A DNA stretch of 64,000 nt. Source: Bos javanicus (lineage: Eukaryota; Chordata; Mammalia; Artiodactyla; Bovidae). The first letter of the stretch is position 1. Each line of letters starts with the position of its first letter. The translations under genes were made by a program, and so were the position numbers. This document shows positions 55,031 to 64,000 of this stretch, in pieces. The stretch is from the NCBI RefSeq assembly GCF_032452875.1, contig NC_083883.1:57658698-57722697 (forward strand), in the 5' to 3' direction. The notes beneath the pieces were generated by a model. The model was not told the DNA's origin, ran no database searches, and saw only the letters and a list, made by a program, of their open reading frames with translations.

Positions 55031-55730
55031 GTCTTTTTGAAGGATTGGCAAGATTTTTAATAATGTTTCAAGGATAAGGTGAAAAAAATGGCCAAGATAT
55101 TAACAAATATAGGTTGATGTAACTGACCAAACAACATTGTCCTAAGATTCTTCATTTTACAAATCTAGATTTTTTTAATCTGCAAAAGAAAAAAGTTGAA
55201 ATACACATCCACTAAGGTTTCCTCCAACTCTTCAGTCTTAATTGTTTTACTTGGAGGAAGGTCCCAAGAGAGGTTTCACAAGATTTGCCGAACCTTGTCC
55301 TAACTTGGGATGAAAATGTAGGAACATGCTTACGAAATTAGAGAAGGCACAAGGGAAAGAGCATTTGTTGCCTTCGGGGACAGAATCAGCATTGACCTTA
55401 CCCATTGCCCTCTCCCAAGCCAATGACATCATAGTTTGAAGTTTGAAGCTAACATCATAGTTTGAGATAAAATATAATTCTATAAACATATGATTTTTAA
55501 AAATCTACTCTACAAGGTCAATAATTTTGGAGCAGCTCAGTTAAGGAAATTGCAGGAATCTGGTTGATTTTAAATTCAGTATCAAACATCAGAATGACAT
55601 ATTTAAGGCCTGGGTGCAATGAAGGACTTAGTATGGACTAAGCTCTACATAAACTCTGGGGTCCAAATCAAAAGGCAGCATTACCTACTCAATACTGTGC
55701 CCTGAACCTGGAGAACCGAGTGCAGTACTG
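55031..55730. other. Unique sequence with a short direct repeat
   Basis: 'catcatagtttga' occurs at about 55427-55439 and 55452-55464. No repeat family or gene recognised. Confidence 0.4.
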
Positions 55731-55734
55731 GGCA

Positions 55735-55945
55735 CCATCCATTAAGAAGGACATGAAAGCAACAAGGACCTACTGTGTAGCACAGAGTTCTCACAATGCT
55801 ATGTGCGAGCCTGGATGGGAGGGGAGTTGAGGAGAGAATGGATACACGTGTACGTATGGCTGAGTCCTGCCACTACTCACCTGAAACTATCACAACATTG
55901 TTAATCAGCTATACCCCAGTACAAAATCAAAAGTTTAAAAAAAGA
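55735..55945 (+). mobile_element. Artiodactyl L1 3' UTR fragment
   Basis: Sense L1 3' end: 'aacaaggacctactgtgtag', 'ggatacacgtgtacgtatgg', 'gctgagtcctgcca', 'acattgttaatcagctatac', 'cagtacaaaatcaaaag' and an A-rich end. Confidence 0.8.
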
Positions 55946-55985
55946 AAGAAGGACATGAACAAGCAGTAAGACATTTTAAAGGGTG

Positions 55986-56111
55986 TGGTAATGGCAACCT
56001 ACTCCAGTATTCTTGCCTAGAGAATCCCCTGGACAGAGGAGCCTGGTGGGCTGCTGTCCATAGGGTCGCACAGCGTCAGACACGACTGAAGCAACTTAGC
56101 AGCAGCAGCAG
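55986..56111 (+). mobile_element. BovA SINE 3' part, 5'-truncated
   Basis: Sense: 'ggtaatggcaacctactcc', 'ggacagaggagcctggtgg', 'agcgtcagacacgactg', ending in an (AGC) run 'cttagcagcagcagcagg'. No tRNA head. Confidence 0.95.
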
Positions 56112-56627
56112 GAAGGACCAGAGGGCTCTTCTAGCTCCCCCACTCCCTGACGACCTCGCCATCACCCCGCCACGCCTGACTTCGCTCTGTAGTAGCACGG
56201 TTGCACTGTAGTTGTCAGTCCTTGCTTGAACATGTTTCCATGAGAACACGCCATTTCCTAGTGCGCTAAGAAACTTCATCCTTACCTTTAGTGGAGATCT
56301 CATTATCTACGAATTTTCCACTCACTGCTCCAGATTCTAGAACCCTGGGCCCACGCAGGTCAATTTTGATCCCTCTTCTACATACACAGTCCTTCACATG
56401 AGTCAAGAAGATGACTGGTCACCTCCAAGAAACTTTTTAAAGTAAAGCTACGCTGTTTTCAAAGATTAATCCTTAAGATCCTTTTTGTGGCTATTTGTCC
56501 CCAGGGTTAAAAGGTTGTCTATTCCAGAGATGAAGCCTCTGTCCTATTCTTTCTTCCTTGCAGTGTTCAGAAGCAAACACAAGTAGTGAGGCGTTTCTGT
56601 TGGCTTCACCTCACTAGTATGGCTTCC
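56112..56627. other. Unique sequence, no gene seen
   Basis: No repeat or coding signal recognised. Confidence 0.4.
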
Positions 56628-56635
56628 AGCTAATG

Positions 56636-56920
56636 CCTGCTGCTGCTGCTGCTGCTGCTAAGTCACTTCAGTCGTGTCCGACTCTGTGCGACCCCATGGA
56701 CTGCAGCCTACCAGGCTCCTCAGTCCATGGGATTCTCCAGGCAAGAGTACTGGAGTGGGTTGCCATTACCTTCTCCAATACATGAAAGTGGAAAGTGAAA
56801 GTGAAGTCGCTCAGTCGTGTCCGACTCTGTGTGACCCCATTGACTTCAGCCTACCAGGCTCCTCCGTCCATGGGATTCTCCAGACAAGAGTACTGGAGTG
56901 GGGTGCCATTGCCTTCTCCA
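56636..56920 (-). mobile_element. Bov-A2-like dimeric SINE, young-looking
   Basis: Antisense: (TGC)7 at 56638-56658, then 'cagtcgtgtccgactctgtg' and 'aagagtactggagtgggttg', a linker ('gaaagtggaaagtgaaagtg'), then a second unit with the same 'cgtgtccgactctgtg' and 'ctccgtccatgggattc'. CpG sites are kept in both units, unlike most copies here. Target-site duplication 'agctaatg' at 56628-56635 and 56921-56928. Confidence 0.95.
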
Positions 56921-57207
56921 AGCTAATGTCTAGACATGCTCAAAAAGTTGTGACTTTTCAATACTTGAGGGTATTTGTGGTTTACACAAAATTCATAGAA
57001 CACTTGTAGCTCACATTAATTGTAAAAATAAACATGCTCTAGGGCATTGTAGGAACACACAAAATTCCAGGTTGCGATTCCAGACAAGTTGAAAATCACT
57101 GGCTAATTTAGACATTTGTCTTCTACTTCCCAAATACTTTAGTTACCTTGCCTTTAAAAAAAATTCTCTGAATGCTATTGATTTCTATTCTGTATTTGAC
57201 AGACATG

Positions 57208-57352
57208 GTTTTGTTTTATTTATTTTTTTAGACAATATGGTGCAGAATACTGAATCTTAGTTCCTTAACTAGGGATTGAATCCAGCCCCCATCCCTGCCA
57301 CCCCCGCATTGGGAGAATGAAGTCTTAACCACTAGGCCACCAGGGAAGCCCT
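57208..57352 (-). mobile_element. CHR-type SINE, short form
   Basis: Antisense: 'aactagggattgaatccagc', 'gaagtcttaaccactaggcc', ending 'accagggaagccct'. Flanked by 'cagacatg' at 57200-57207 and 57353-57360. Confidence 0.85.
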
Positions 57353-57381
57353 CAGACATGAATATTTTGGTATGTGCTGCT

Positions 57382-57517
57382 GATGACATCGCTGACACAG
57401 CACACATGAGTTTGAGCAAACTCAGAGAGACAGTGATGGACAGAGAAGCCTGGCGTGCTGCAGTTCATGGGGTCACGAAGAATAGGACACGACTTGGTGA
57501 CTAAACAACAACAACAG
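57382..57517 (+). mobile_element. BovB 3' tail (~135 bp)
   Basis: Sense: 'catgagtttgagcaaactc', 'gatggacagagaagcctgg', 'gttcatggggtcacgaag', ending 'ctaaacaacaacaacag'. Starts within the 'gatggcatcac' region of BovB. Confidence 0.9.
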
Positions 57518-57769
57518 GTATTGCTACACATTTCCATTTATCTCTTATTCACTTGAGTGCCTGCTGTGTATGTGACACCTAAAAGCATGTGGCAAACAAG
57601 AACCAAACCAAAAAACAGGAGATCACCTTGTCCATACCACAGGATGGAACAAAATTCCTCGTGTATGAAGGAACACTAAGATACAGGACAGTGTGGGTGA
57701 CTTGTCTTCAGAGGCGGGCAGAATTGGAACCCCATCCCCCACATTCACAGACCTGAAAAAGACCACCGA

Positions 57770-58200
57770 TAGTTTAAAACCTCATTTTGCAACCCAATTT
57801 GTTCAAAGTAAATAAAATGTTGTTTGTGTAAGTAATTAATCAAGAATTACATGGAAGGTTTATTATGAGGCCAATAGCAAGCAGTCTCCTGAGGCATTCA
57901 GCAACTCTCTCTTTCAGTAAATAATTACTTAAGTTAAAATTATTTACTAAATTAAGTCATTCCTTTTGTGATATCTCGAAGACTTCAAGTAATTGGTTGG
58001 ATTCACTTTAGTTTGGTGTTTTATAAAGGAAAAAAATAGTGCTAAATAATGAATTAATGGTGCAATTAACTATAAATTTAGCACTTCAGAAACACATTTT
58101 TAATGACTAAGAACAGGTACAAAGAGCCCTGCATGGTTTCTTTGGTTCATTTTTTTTAAAACCTAGGCATCATTTTCCATCTTGTTTAATGCAGCAATGC
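57770..58200. promoter_or_regulatory. AT-rich repeat-free segment with two inverted repeats
   Basis: No transposon recognised over 430 bp. Contains a perfect 11-bp inverted repeat (57916-57926 / 57938-57948, arm 'agtaaataatt') whose spacer starts with the palindrome acttaagt. A perfect 10-bp inverted repeat follows (58038-58047 / 58076-58085, arm 'agtgctaaat'). Dense TAAT cores such as 'gtaattaatcaagaattac'. Composition resembles mammalian conserved noncoding elements; function is inferred. Confidence 0.3.
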
Positions 58201-58204
58201 TGGG

Positions 58205-58625
58205 GAAGCGTTAGCACAGCATAACATTATTTTCCATTTACCAAGAGTCAGCAACATGAAAAGCCCATTTCAAGCAGAGCGATAGCCACAGGTCCCTGCC
58301 CAGGGATCACTGTGGGAACCACTTTGGCCTCAAGGCAAGTCCAACTCTGTCTTTTCTCTACTCTGCTCCCACTGTAAGGACAGGGTCTCCTGGCAGTAGC
58401 ACCTGCCCTGCGCCCTCCTGGGGTATGCAAGAAGAGTAATGATCAGCCTCCTAGGGCTTCCTCCCTACAAGCCACACATCCCTGTTCTAATGATGAGAAA
58501 ATAGCAAAGAGTAAAACCCGGGCTAACTAACACCTTTAATGAACTATTTTGTGGTGTTCTTAATTTTTAGGAATAAAATGCAAACCATTGGGTTTTAAGA
58601 GCAAGAAAGAAAACCACATTCTCCT
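58205..58625. other. Unique sequence, no gene seen
   Basis: No repeat or coding signal recognised. Confidence 0.4.
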
Positions 58626-58630
58626 CATTA

Positions 58631-58758
58631 AACATCACTGACACAACGGACATGAGTTTGAGCAGACTTCGGGAGATAGGGAAGGACAGGGAAGCCTGGT
58701 GTGCGGCAGTCATGGGGTCACAAAGAGTCAGACGTGACTTAGAGACTGAACAGCAGCG
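58631..58758 (+). mobile_element. BovB 3' tail (~128 bp)
   Basis: Sense: 'gacatgagtttgagcagac', 'ggaagcctggtgtgcggc', 'gagtcagacgtgacttagag'. Begins at nearly the same BovB position as the copy at 57382. Confidence 0.9.
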
Positions 58759-59058
58759 ATAGAACATCGATATCCTGCAAGGATAGATCCTATCACCATA
58801 TTTTCCCCCACATTTGGGGGTTCCTAGCCACAGAACAGGAAGTGAGCATCCATCACATGCCAGGCTGTGGGGTCTGTCAAGGATGTTATCTCACTCCATT
58901 CTCATGACTACTCCATGATGTTGGTGTGGCAAGTGTCAGCTCACCACTGCTTTTCCAATACCATGCAGCTTCTTTGCAACACATCCAAAATGGTACCCCC
59001 TCCCTCACCTTCATCCACAACACATACTCTCTCCAAGAAGAGATCAATAATTTCTTTT

Positions 59059-59243
59059 TTTTTTTTTTAATGTGGACCATTTTTAAAGTCTTTATTGAAA
59101 TTGTTACAATAGTTTCTGCTTTATGCTTTGGCTTTTTTTGGCTGTGAAGCATGTGAGGTCTTAGCTCCCCAACCAGGGGTTGAAACTGCACTCCCTGCAT
59201 TGAAAGTGCAGAGTCTCAATCACTGGACTGTCAGAGAAGTCCC
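59059..59243 (-). mobile_element. CHR-type SINE
   Basis: Antisense: T run, 'taaagtctttattgaaattg', 'gaagcatgtgaggtcttagc', 'ccaaccaggggttgaaactg', ending 'gtcagagaagtccc'. Flanking 'aatttctttt' on both sides (about 59049-59058 and 59247-59256). Confidence 0.9.
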
Positions 59244-59249
59244 AAGAAT

Positions 59250-59620
59250 TTCTTTTAAATACTCTCTAGGATACATCCTCCACCTTTGCTTCAGACATAA
59301 TGACCAAAGTCCAAATGACCCTAAAACTCAAGAAAATCCATTATTTGTTACTTAGTTGGATTTCTGTAGTTAGTATAGTTTCTAAAGGCAGGAAAGTAAA
59401 CATATTTGTTGTAGAATGAAATAATTTTACCAGTAAGCATTGAAAAAAAAATGTACTTGGAACTTTACCATCAGTAAACATAATATTCATCAATCTGTCT
59501 CCTATTGGTTCTATTTCTCTGGAGAACAATGACTAATACACCCTCCCCCTATGTTTGCTATCCAGACGTGACCCCCACTTTCAGAGAGCTCAAGAGTTAT
59601 TGGGTGACATCAACATCTCT
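59250..59620. other. Unique sequence with a small LTR-like piece
   Basis: 'ggttctatttctctggagaa' near 59508-59527 followed by 'caatgactaatacac' resembles a common old repeat end of uncertain family. Nothing else recognised. Confidence 0.35.
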
Positions 59621-59624
59621 GCAA

Positions 59625-60590
59625 TTTACTCTAATGCAAAATAAGGAAGAGATAGAGGTAGGTTGAGATGCCTTGAATCCATATTAAAGATCTAGCAGAT
59701 TATTCTAAGTACAATGGAAACTATTGATGCATTTTAGTAGGAAAAAAGGGTATGGCTAGGTTTGCTTTGTTCAAAGATCATATTAAAAAATTATATTAAA
59801 AAACACATAAATAAGGACTTCCTTGGTGGTCCAGTGGTTAAGAATCTGCCTGCCAATGCAGGGGACAGAGGTTCAATCCCAGGTCCAGGAAAATTCCAGA
59901 TGCCTTGGAGCAACTGAGCTTGTGCCCCACAACTACTGAGCCCATGCTCTACGGCCCATGAGTCCGTGCACCTAGAGCCTGTGCTCTGAAACAAGAGAAG
60001 CCACAGCAATGAGGAGGCCACACACAACAACGAAAGAAAGCCTGCGTACAGCATCAACCCAGCACAACCAAAAATAAATTAAAAAAATTTTTTTAAAGAA
60101 ACAGATACTTAAAAAAAATACAAAAATAGCACATCACTAGAGTGAATGGATTGGAGGATGTCAAGAGTAGGAAGATCATGAAGGTGGTTACTGCAATTGT
60201 CTAGTGAAGAGGGAGTGGTTGCAGGCCTCCAGTGGTGGCAGGAGAGACAAAGAAGTGGGTAGAAGGCATAGACTGGCAGGACTTGGCGAGTGAACGGAGG
60301 TAGGAAGGGAAGGCCATAGGATGACTTCCTAGATCCTGGCTGGACAACTTTCCCTGAGACATAGGGCTGAAAGGGGTGGAGATGGCATGTTCTGTCCTGC
60401 ACATGCTGAGCACGAGGTCCCTATGAGGTCTCCCAGGGAGCTGCTTACAAAATGTCTATGGGTCCAGGGGGCAGATCAGAGCTAAAGTGACAGACGTGAG
60501 AGTTGTGGCAATATGGCTGCTGGCCAAAGTCATAGGAGTGGCTGAGATCCTGCTGAGAGAATGTGCAGTGATAAATGAAGAGGCCTTAGT
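59625..60590 (-). mobile_element. L2 3' region split by a CHR SINE
   Basis: Antisense L2 before the insert ('gatgccttgaatccatatta', 'tgatgcattttagtagg') and after it ('gatcatgaaggtggttactg', 'caattgtctagtgaagaggg', 'cataggatgacttcctagat'). Diverged; outer edges uncertain. Confidence 0.6.
59814..60098 (+). mobile_element. CHR-type SINE, full length
   Basis: Sense: 'aggacttccttggtggtcc', 'caatcccaggtccaggaaa', 'ccccacaactactgagccc', 'cagcatcaacccagcacaac', A-rich end. Confidence 0.95.
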
Positions 60591-60780
60591 GCAGAGCACT
60601 CCAGATAGCCTTCCTCAGACTCGCTGATTACCCAGCCCTCTCAGTGATCATGAGCTAGAGCAGGGCCCTCACCCTCCCCTCTTTGCATTCCTTCACTCCA
60701 ACTTCAGGCCCTAACCACTTCTCAGAAACCACGGCAATAACCTGGTCTCATACTCTCTTCCTTTAGTTTACTTTTCTTTT

Positions 60781-60904
60781 CTTTTTTTTTTTTTTTGGCC
60801 ATGCCACACGGCTTTCACAGCTTAGTTACCTGACCAGGGATTGAACCCGGCTTCACTGCAGTGGAAGCATGGAGTCTGAAACACTGGACCGCCAGGGAAG
60901 TCCC
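60781..60904 (-). mobile_element. CHR-type SINE, short form
   Basis: Antisense: T run, 'tggccatgccacacggctt', 'gaccagggattgaacccggc', ending 'accgccagggaagtccc'. Imperfect flanks 'gtttacttttctt' / 'gatttacccttctt'. Confidence 0.9.
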
Positions 60905-60909
60905 TGATT

Positions 60910-61485
60910 TACCCTTCTTATCTTTGCCACACTAATTTTCATAAGGCATGGACTCCTGTTTTTAATGTTTCCCCATTCTCTGCCAAATAAGGTATAATCA
61001 CTTCCTCCCGAGACCCAGGCCTGCTGTACGATGCTCTCGGATGACCCAGGCATAGCTTTGCTGCTGTTGTCTATTTTCTCTGCTCTCCATCAAAGGTGAT
61101 ACACAGTACGTGACCTTGCATAAGTCATTTAACCTTCTTCTCCTCCACTTTTCCATCTTTTGCATCCTATGGGGGATGACAAAGGGATTCACAGCCCTGA
61201 ACAAAAAGGGCATGCCTCAGGGCTCAGAGACAGATGTCTACCTCTGACATTGGTTTCCCCCAGGCTTCAGGATCTCTTGCTGTGACATCAGTAGGCAAAT
61301 GAACTGTAGACTTGGTGGGGAGGGAATAGGGGAAGCCCTTCAGCCCTTGAGAGGGAAGCATCTCTCTGGCCAGCTAACCATTTCAGACAAATGGAGCCCT
61401 TAGTCCATTCAGAGGGAACTTTAGGAAGGAAAATTCTATTTGCATCTTTAATTGCATGAGTTACTTACAACAATGCATCAATATA
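60910..61485. other. Unique sequence, no gene seen
   Basis: No repeat or coding signal recognised; a short MIR-like 'gtgaccttgcataagtcatt' lies near 61110-61129. Confidence 0.4.
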
Positions 61486-61488
61486 TTT

Positions 61489-61566
61489 GGGTTTCCCTGG
61501 TGGCTCAGACAGTAAATAATCTGCCTGCAGGGCAGGAAACCTGCGTTTGATTCCTGTGTCAGGATC
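61489..61566 (+). mobile_element. tRNA-head-only SINE copy
   Basis: Sense, 78 bp: 'ggtttccctggtggctcag', 'aataatctgcctgcagggc', 'gtttgattcctgtgtcagg', stopping at 'atc'. The body expected next is absent. Ends at the same position of the head as 44460-44540. Confidence 0.8.
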
Positions 61567-62455
61567 TATAGTAGTGTGAGCCAGCCCTGGATGGGGAATG
61601 GAACTTGCCCTCTTAGAGAAACAGATATAAACAAAGATCCCAAGGTGCATGAAAGAGTGTTCCTTGGAATAGACTACTTCTGCTGGAGCATGGTATGAAT
61701 GGCAGAAGAGTCCTTTGACGAGATTTGTTGAGCATCTACTATGTGCTAGACACTGTTATATATGCTGAGCAAAACAGTGAACAAACTAGACAAAAATCAA
61801 GGCTCTCATGGAACTTACCCTAAAGGAAGGAGATAGATTTTTTAAAATAGTAACTAAGTAGATTGTTTACTATGTTAGAAGGTGTGTTAAGTGCTGTGTA
61901 GAAAAGAGAACCAAGTAAGAGAGATGGAGAGTGATGGAAGGGGTTGAAGTTTTTTATAAGGCCCCCAGAGCAGGCATCACAGAGAAGGTGTCATTTGGGC
62001 CAAAGAGTTGAAGGAGATGAGAATGAGGCATGTGGACATCTGGGGAAAGAGTGTTTCAGGCAGAAGGAGGAATGACCAGTGCAGAACCCTAGGCAGGAGC
62101 TTGCCTGACACATTGGAGAAAGAGGAAGGAGACCAGTTTGGCTGGAACAGAGGGACCAGGGGGCAGAAGCAGTAGGAGATGAAGATAGGGGTGAAGAGTT
62201 ACAATGAGAAGTGCCTTGGAATGGCCCCACTGGAAGCTTTCGGGGCAGAGGAATGATTCCACTTCTGTTGTAAAAGCAGCCTTCTGATAGCTGGGAAGAG
62301 ACTACATACATCATGAAGGGGGCGGGACCAGAACAGCAGTGCTAGGCGGAAGACCATTGCCACCATCCAGGCAGGAAGATGGTGCCTGGGACCAGACTGT
62401 CAGTGGTAGAGGGGATGAGAGGGAAAGGACTCCAGACAGACTCTAAAGATACACA

Positions 62456-62592
62456 TGTGCGCTAGGTCACTTCAGTCATGTCCGACTCTTTACAACCCCA
62501 TTCACTGTAGCCCGCCAGGTTCCTCTCTCCATGGGATTCTCCAGGCAAGCATACTGGAGTGGATTGCCATGCCCTCCTGCAGAGTATCTTTC
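62456..62592 (-). mobile_element. Bov-tA/BovA SINE, 5'-truncated, nested in L2
   Basis: Antisense: 'cacttcagtcatgtccgac', 'ttctccaggcaagcatac', 'ggattgccatgccctcc'. No tRNA head. Flanks 'ctctaaagatacaca' (62441-62455) and 'ctctgaagatatacaca' (62593-62609) form an imperfect target-site duplication. Confidence 0.9.
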
Positions 62593-62751
62593 CTCTGAAG
62601 ATATACACAAGATTTACTGATGGGCTGGATATGGAGGATGAGAGAAAGACTGCCATCAAGGCTTTTGCTCTGAACTACTAGAAGGAAGGAATTGTCATTT
62701 TCTAAGTCAGAAAAAACTGAGGATAGAGTCTGGGGAGTAGACTCTAAGGAG

Positions 62752-62752
<1 letters not shown>

Positions 62753-62788
<36 letters not shown>
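62753..62788. repeat. (AC)18 microsatellite
   Basis: Uninterrupted AC run embedded in L2 sequence. Confidence 0.95.
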
Positions 62789-62789
<1 letters not shown>

Positions 62790-62934
62790 CTAAATCTGGA
62801 GTTCAGGAAGAAAAGTCAAAGCTGAAAAAGTAGATTGGGGTCCAGATCATAAAGACTTTCCTCCACGATAATAACAGTGAAAACCAGCCCCTCTTCTTCT
62901 CTCCGTCACCACCATCTCCTCCTCCCACTGTTGG

Positions 62935-63085
62935 GAATTTCCATGTGCCCAGCTGTGTGCTCACATCATTCACATCATCTCTTTTACTTCTCACAGTGGC
63001 CCCGGGAGGCAACAGGACAATCTCCATTTTGCAGATGGGGAATCCTAGGCTTAGGCTCACACAGCTGGAAAGAACTTCATTCTGT
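62935..63085 (-). mobile_element. MIR fragment
   Basis: Antisense MIR: 'atctccattttgcagatggg', 'gaatcctaggcttaggctc', 'acacagctggaaag'. Confidence 0.7.
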
Positions 63086-63089
63086 AGGC

Positions 63090-63560
63090 AGTGAGGAACC
63101 ATTAAAAATGGAGAATAACATGGTCAGATATTTATTTTGGATACATTGCTCAGAGGATAGCACAGAAGGTAAAACAGGATGGGACAAGAGCAGTGGGGCT
63201 TGCGGGGCACTACAACTCAAGAGTCCAAAAAAGATGATGTGGGAGTGAGGGTTTAAGAGTGACCAGGTAGCATGACAAAGGTTGGGCAACCCGTTGAGCT
63301 GGGGATGTGAGGGGAAGATCCATGATGTCAGTGGGCTTCTGGTGGGGCTTCTGGAGGAAGGGTGGTGCCACTTGCTCAAGTGGGGAACAGAGGGGGATGA
63401 TTGGGACCTGGCAGGTGGATGCAGAAGCAGCATACCAGGAGTTAGGGAGGGGGATGCTGGGACAGCTGGGATCAACCAGGATAGGTCTTCCCTGGGAGGC
63501 TTTGGAACTTAACTCTACAGACTAGAGAGCCATTGAGATTTGAGTCGGATAAATGTGGTC
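63090..63560 (-). mobile_element. L2 3' region, diverged
   Basis: Antisense L2: 'gaaccattaaaaatggagaa', 'taacatggtcagatatttat', 'gagagccattgagatttg'. Internal order is not fully collinear with my recollection, so it may be two pieces. Confidence 0.45.
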
Positions 63561-63564
63561 ACAT

Positions 63565-64000
63565 TTAGCACCGTTCTCTGTGCTTTGCGAGGGCTGGACT
63601 GGAGCCTCTGTGTGCAGCACACTGTTACAACCATCTGCACACAGCAGCTACTTAACACAAGAAACCAGACTCTCGCCCCCTTCCCACCCCCCTCTTTTGG
63701 CCAATTTATTGGGCATACTCACAGATTTTTGTTTTCAATGCAAGCACATTGTGCAAAGAGGTTGAATATGCTGAATAAATCCGTTCAGTATTTCTATAGA
63801 ATTTTTTTTAATCCAACTCATAACAAGTAACAGCCCTCTTACTTCTCCACAACTCACGACTCCCCACCACCCCATTGTCTGCCCTTACTGGGATAATGGG
63901 TAATTGTATTCCAACATGCATTAGGCTAAAACGCTTCTCTTCACCCAGCTTCAATCATTCTCAAAACCCAGATCCTAATCTAACTTCATCATCATTAAGC
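63565..64000. other. Unique sequence, no gene seen
   Basis: No repeat or coding signal recognised to the window end. Confidence 0.4.

Larger units (their letters stand above)
61720..62820 (-). mobile_element. Long L2 3' region split by Bov-tA (~1.1 kb)
   Basis: Antisense L2 from its 3' end inward: 'ttgttgagcatctactatgt', 'gctagacactgttatatatg', 'gaaggtgtcatttgggcc', 'agagtgtttcaggcagaagg', 'ttctgatagctgggaagag', and after the SINE 'gatttactgatgggctggat'. An AC microsatellite lies near its inner end. Confidence 0.8.

Overview
This is mammalian nuclear DNA, almost certainly from a bovid or other pecoran ruminant. The evidence is direct: 3' ends of the BovB (RTE-clade) LINE, many Bov-tA and Bov-A2 SINEs (tRNA-Glu-like head joined to a BovB-derived tail), CHR-type cetartiodactyl SINEs and artiodactyl L1 3' UTR pieces. 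They lie among older layers shared by placental mammals (L2, MIR, MER5, MLT1 LTRs, old L1M). There is no bacterial, phage or plasmid content, no CRISPR array and no RNA gene that I can support.

I find no complete protein-coding gene. The window reads as intergenic or intronic sequence. Two stretches look protein-derived without being recognisable: a 79-bp exon-like segment with splice-type borders (12322-12400), and a broken, protein-like reading just upstream of a BovB fragment (8163-8655). The real BovB reading frame at 8760-9366 is the C-terminal part of the LINE reverse-transcriptase protein, split by a frameshift.

Layout. 1-5000: mostly unique sequence with weak MIR/L2 and one CHR SINE. 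5000-12000: a 33-bp micro-insertion, two artiodactyl L1 3' ends, the BovB fragment with a Bov-tA at its 3' end, and a 469-bp element with TA-flanked inverted termini. 12000-20500: exon candidate, MER5, several Bov-tA/CHR SINEs and an L1 ORF2 fragment. 20500-32000: two AC microsatellites, MIR/L2, CHR and Bov-tA SINEs, an inverted MLT1 LTR, and long unique stretches. 32000-45200: second BovB fragment, L2s, a purine/GATAAT simple repeat, nested SINEs at 41.6-42.1 kb and two MLT1 LTRs. 45200-50600: a 1.2-kb L2 and unique sequence. 50700-52130: a locally CpG-richer segment followed by an AT-rich repeat-free segment, the best candidate regulatory block. 52150-53705: an old L1 hit by at least three later insertions and carrying a MIR. 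55700-64000: L1 and BovB tails, the youngest-looking SINE (56636-56920), a repeat-free AT-rich segment with two perfect inverted repeats (57770-58200), and a run of long L2 remnants.

Nothing suggests genes cooperating in a pathway. The interest lies in insertion history, minimal retrotransposition products and candidate conserved noncoding DNA. Repeat family names come from remembered consensus similarity, so subfamily and exact edges are approximate.
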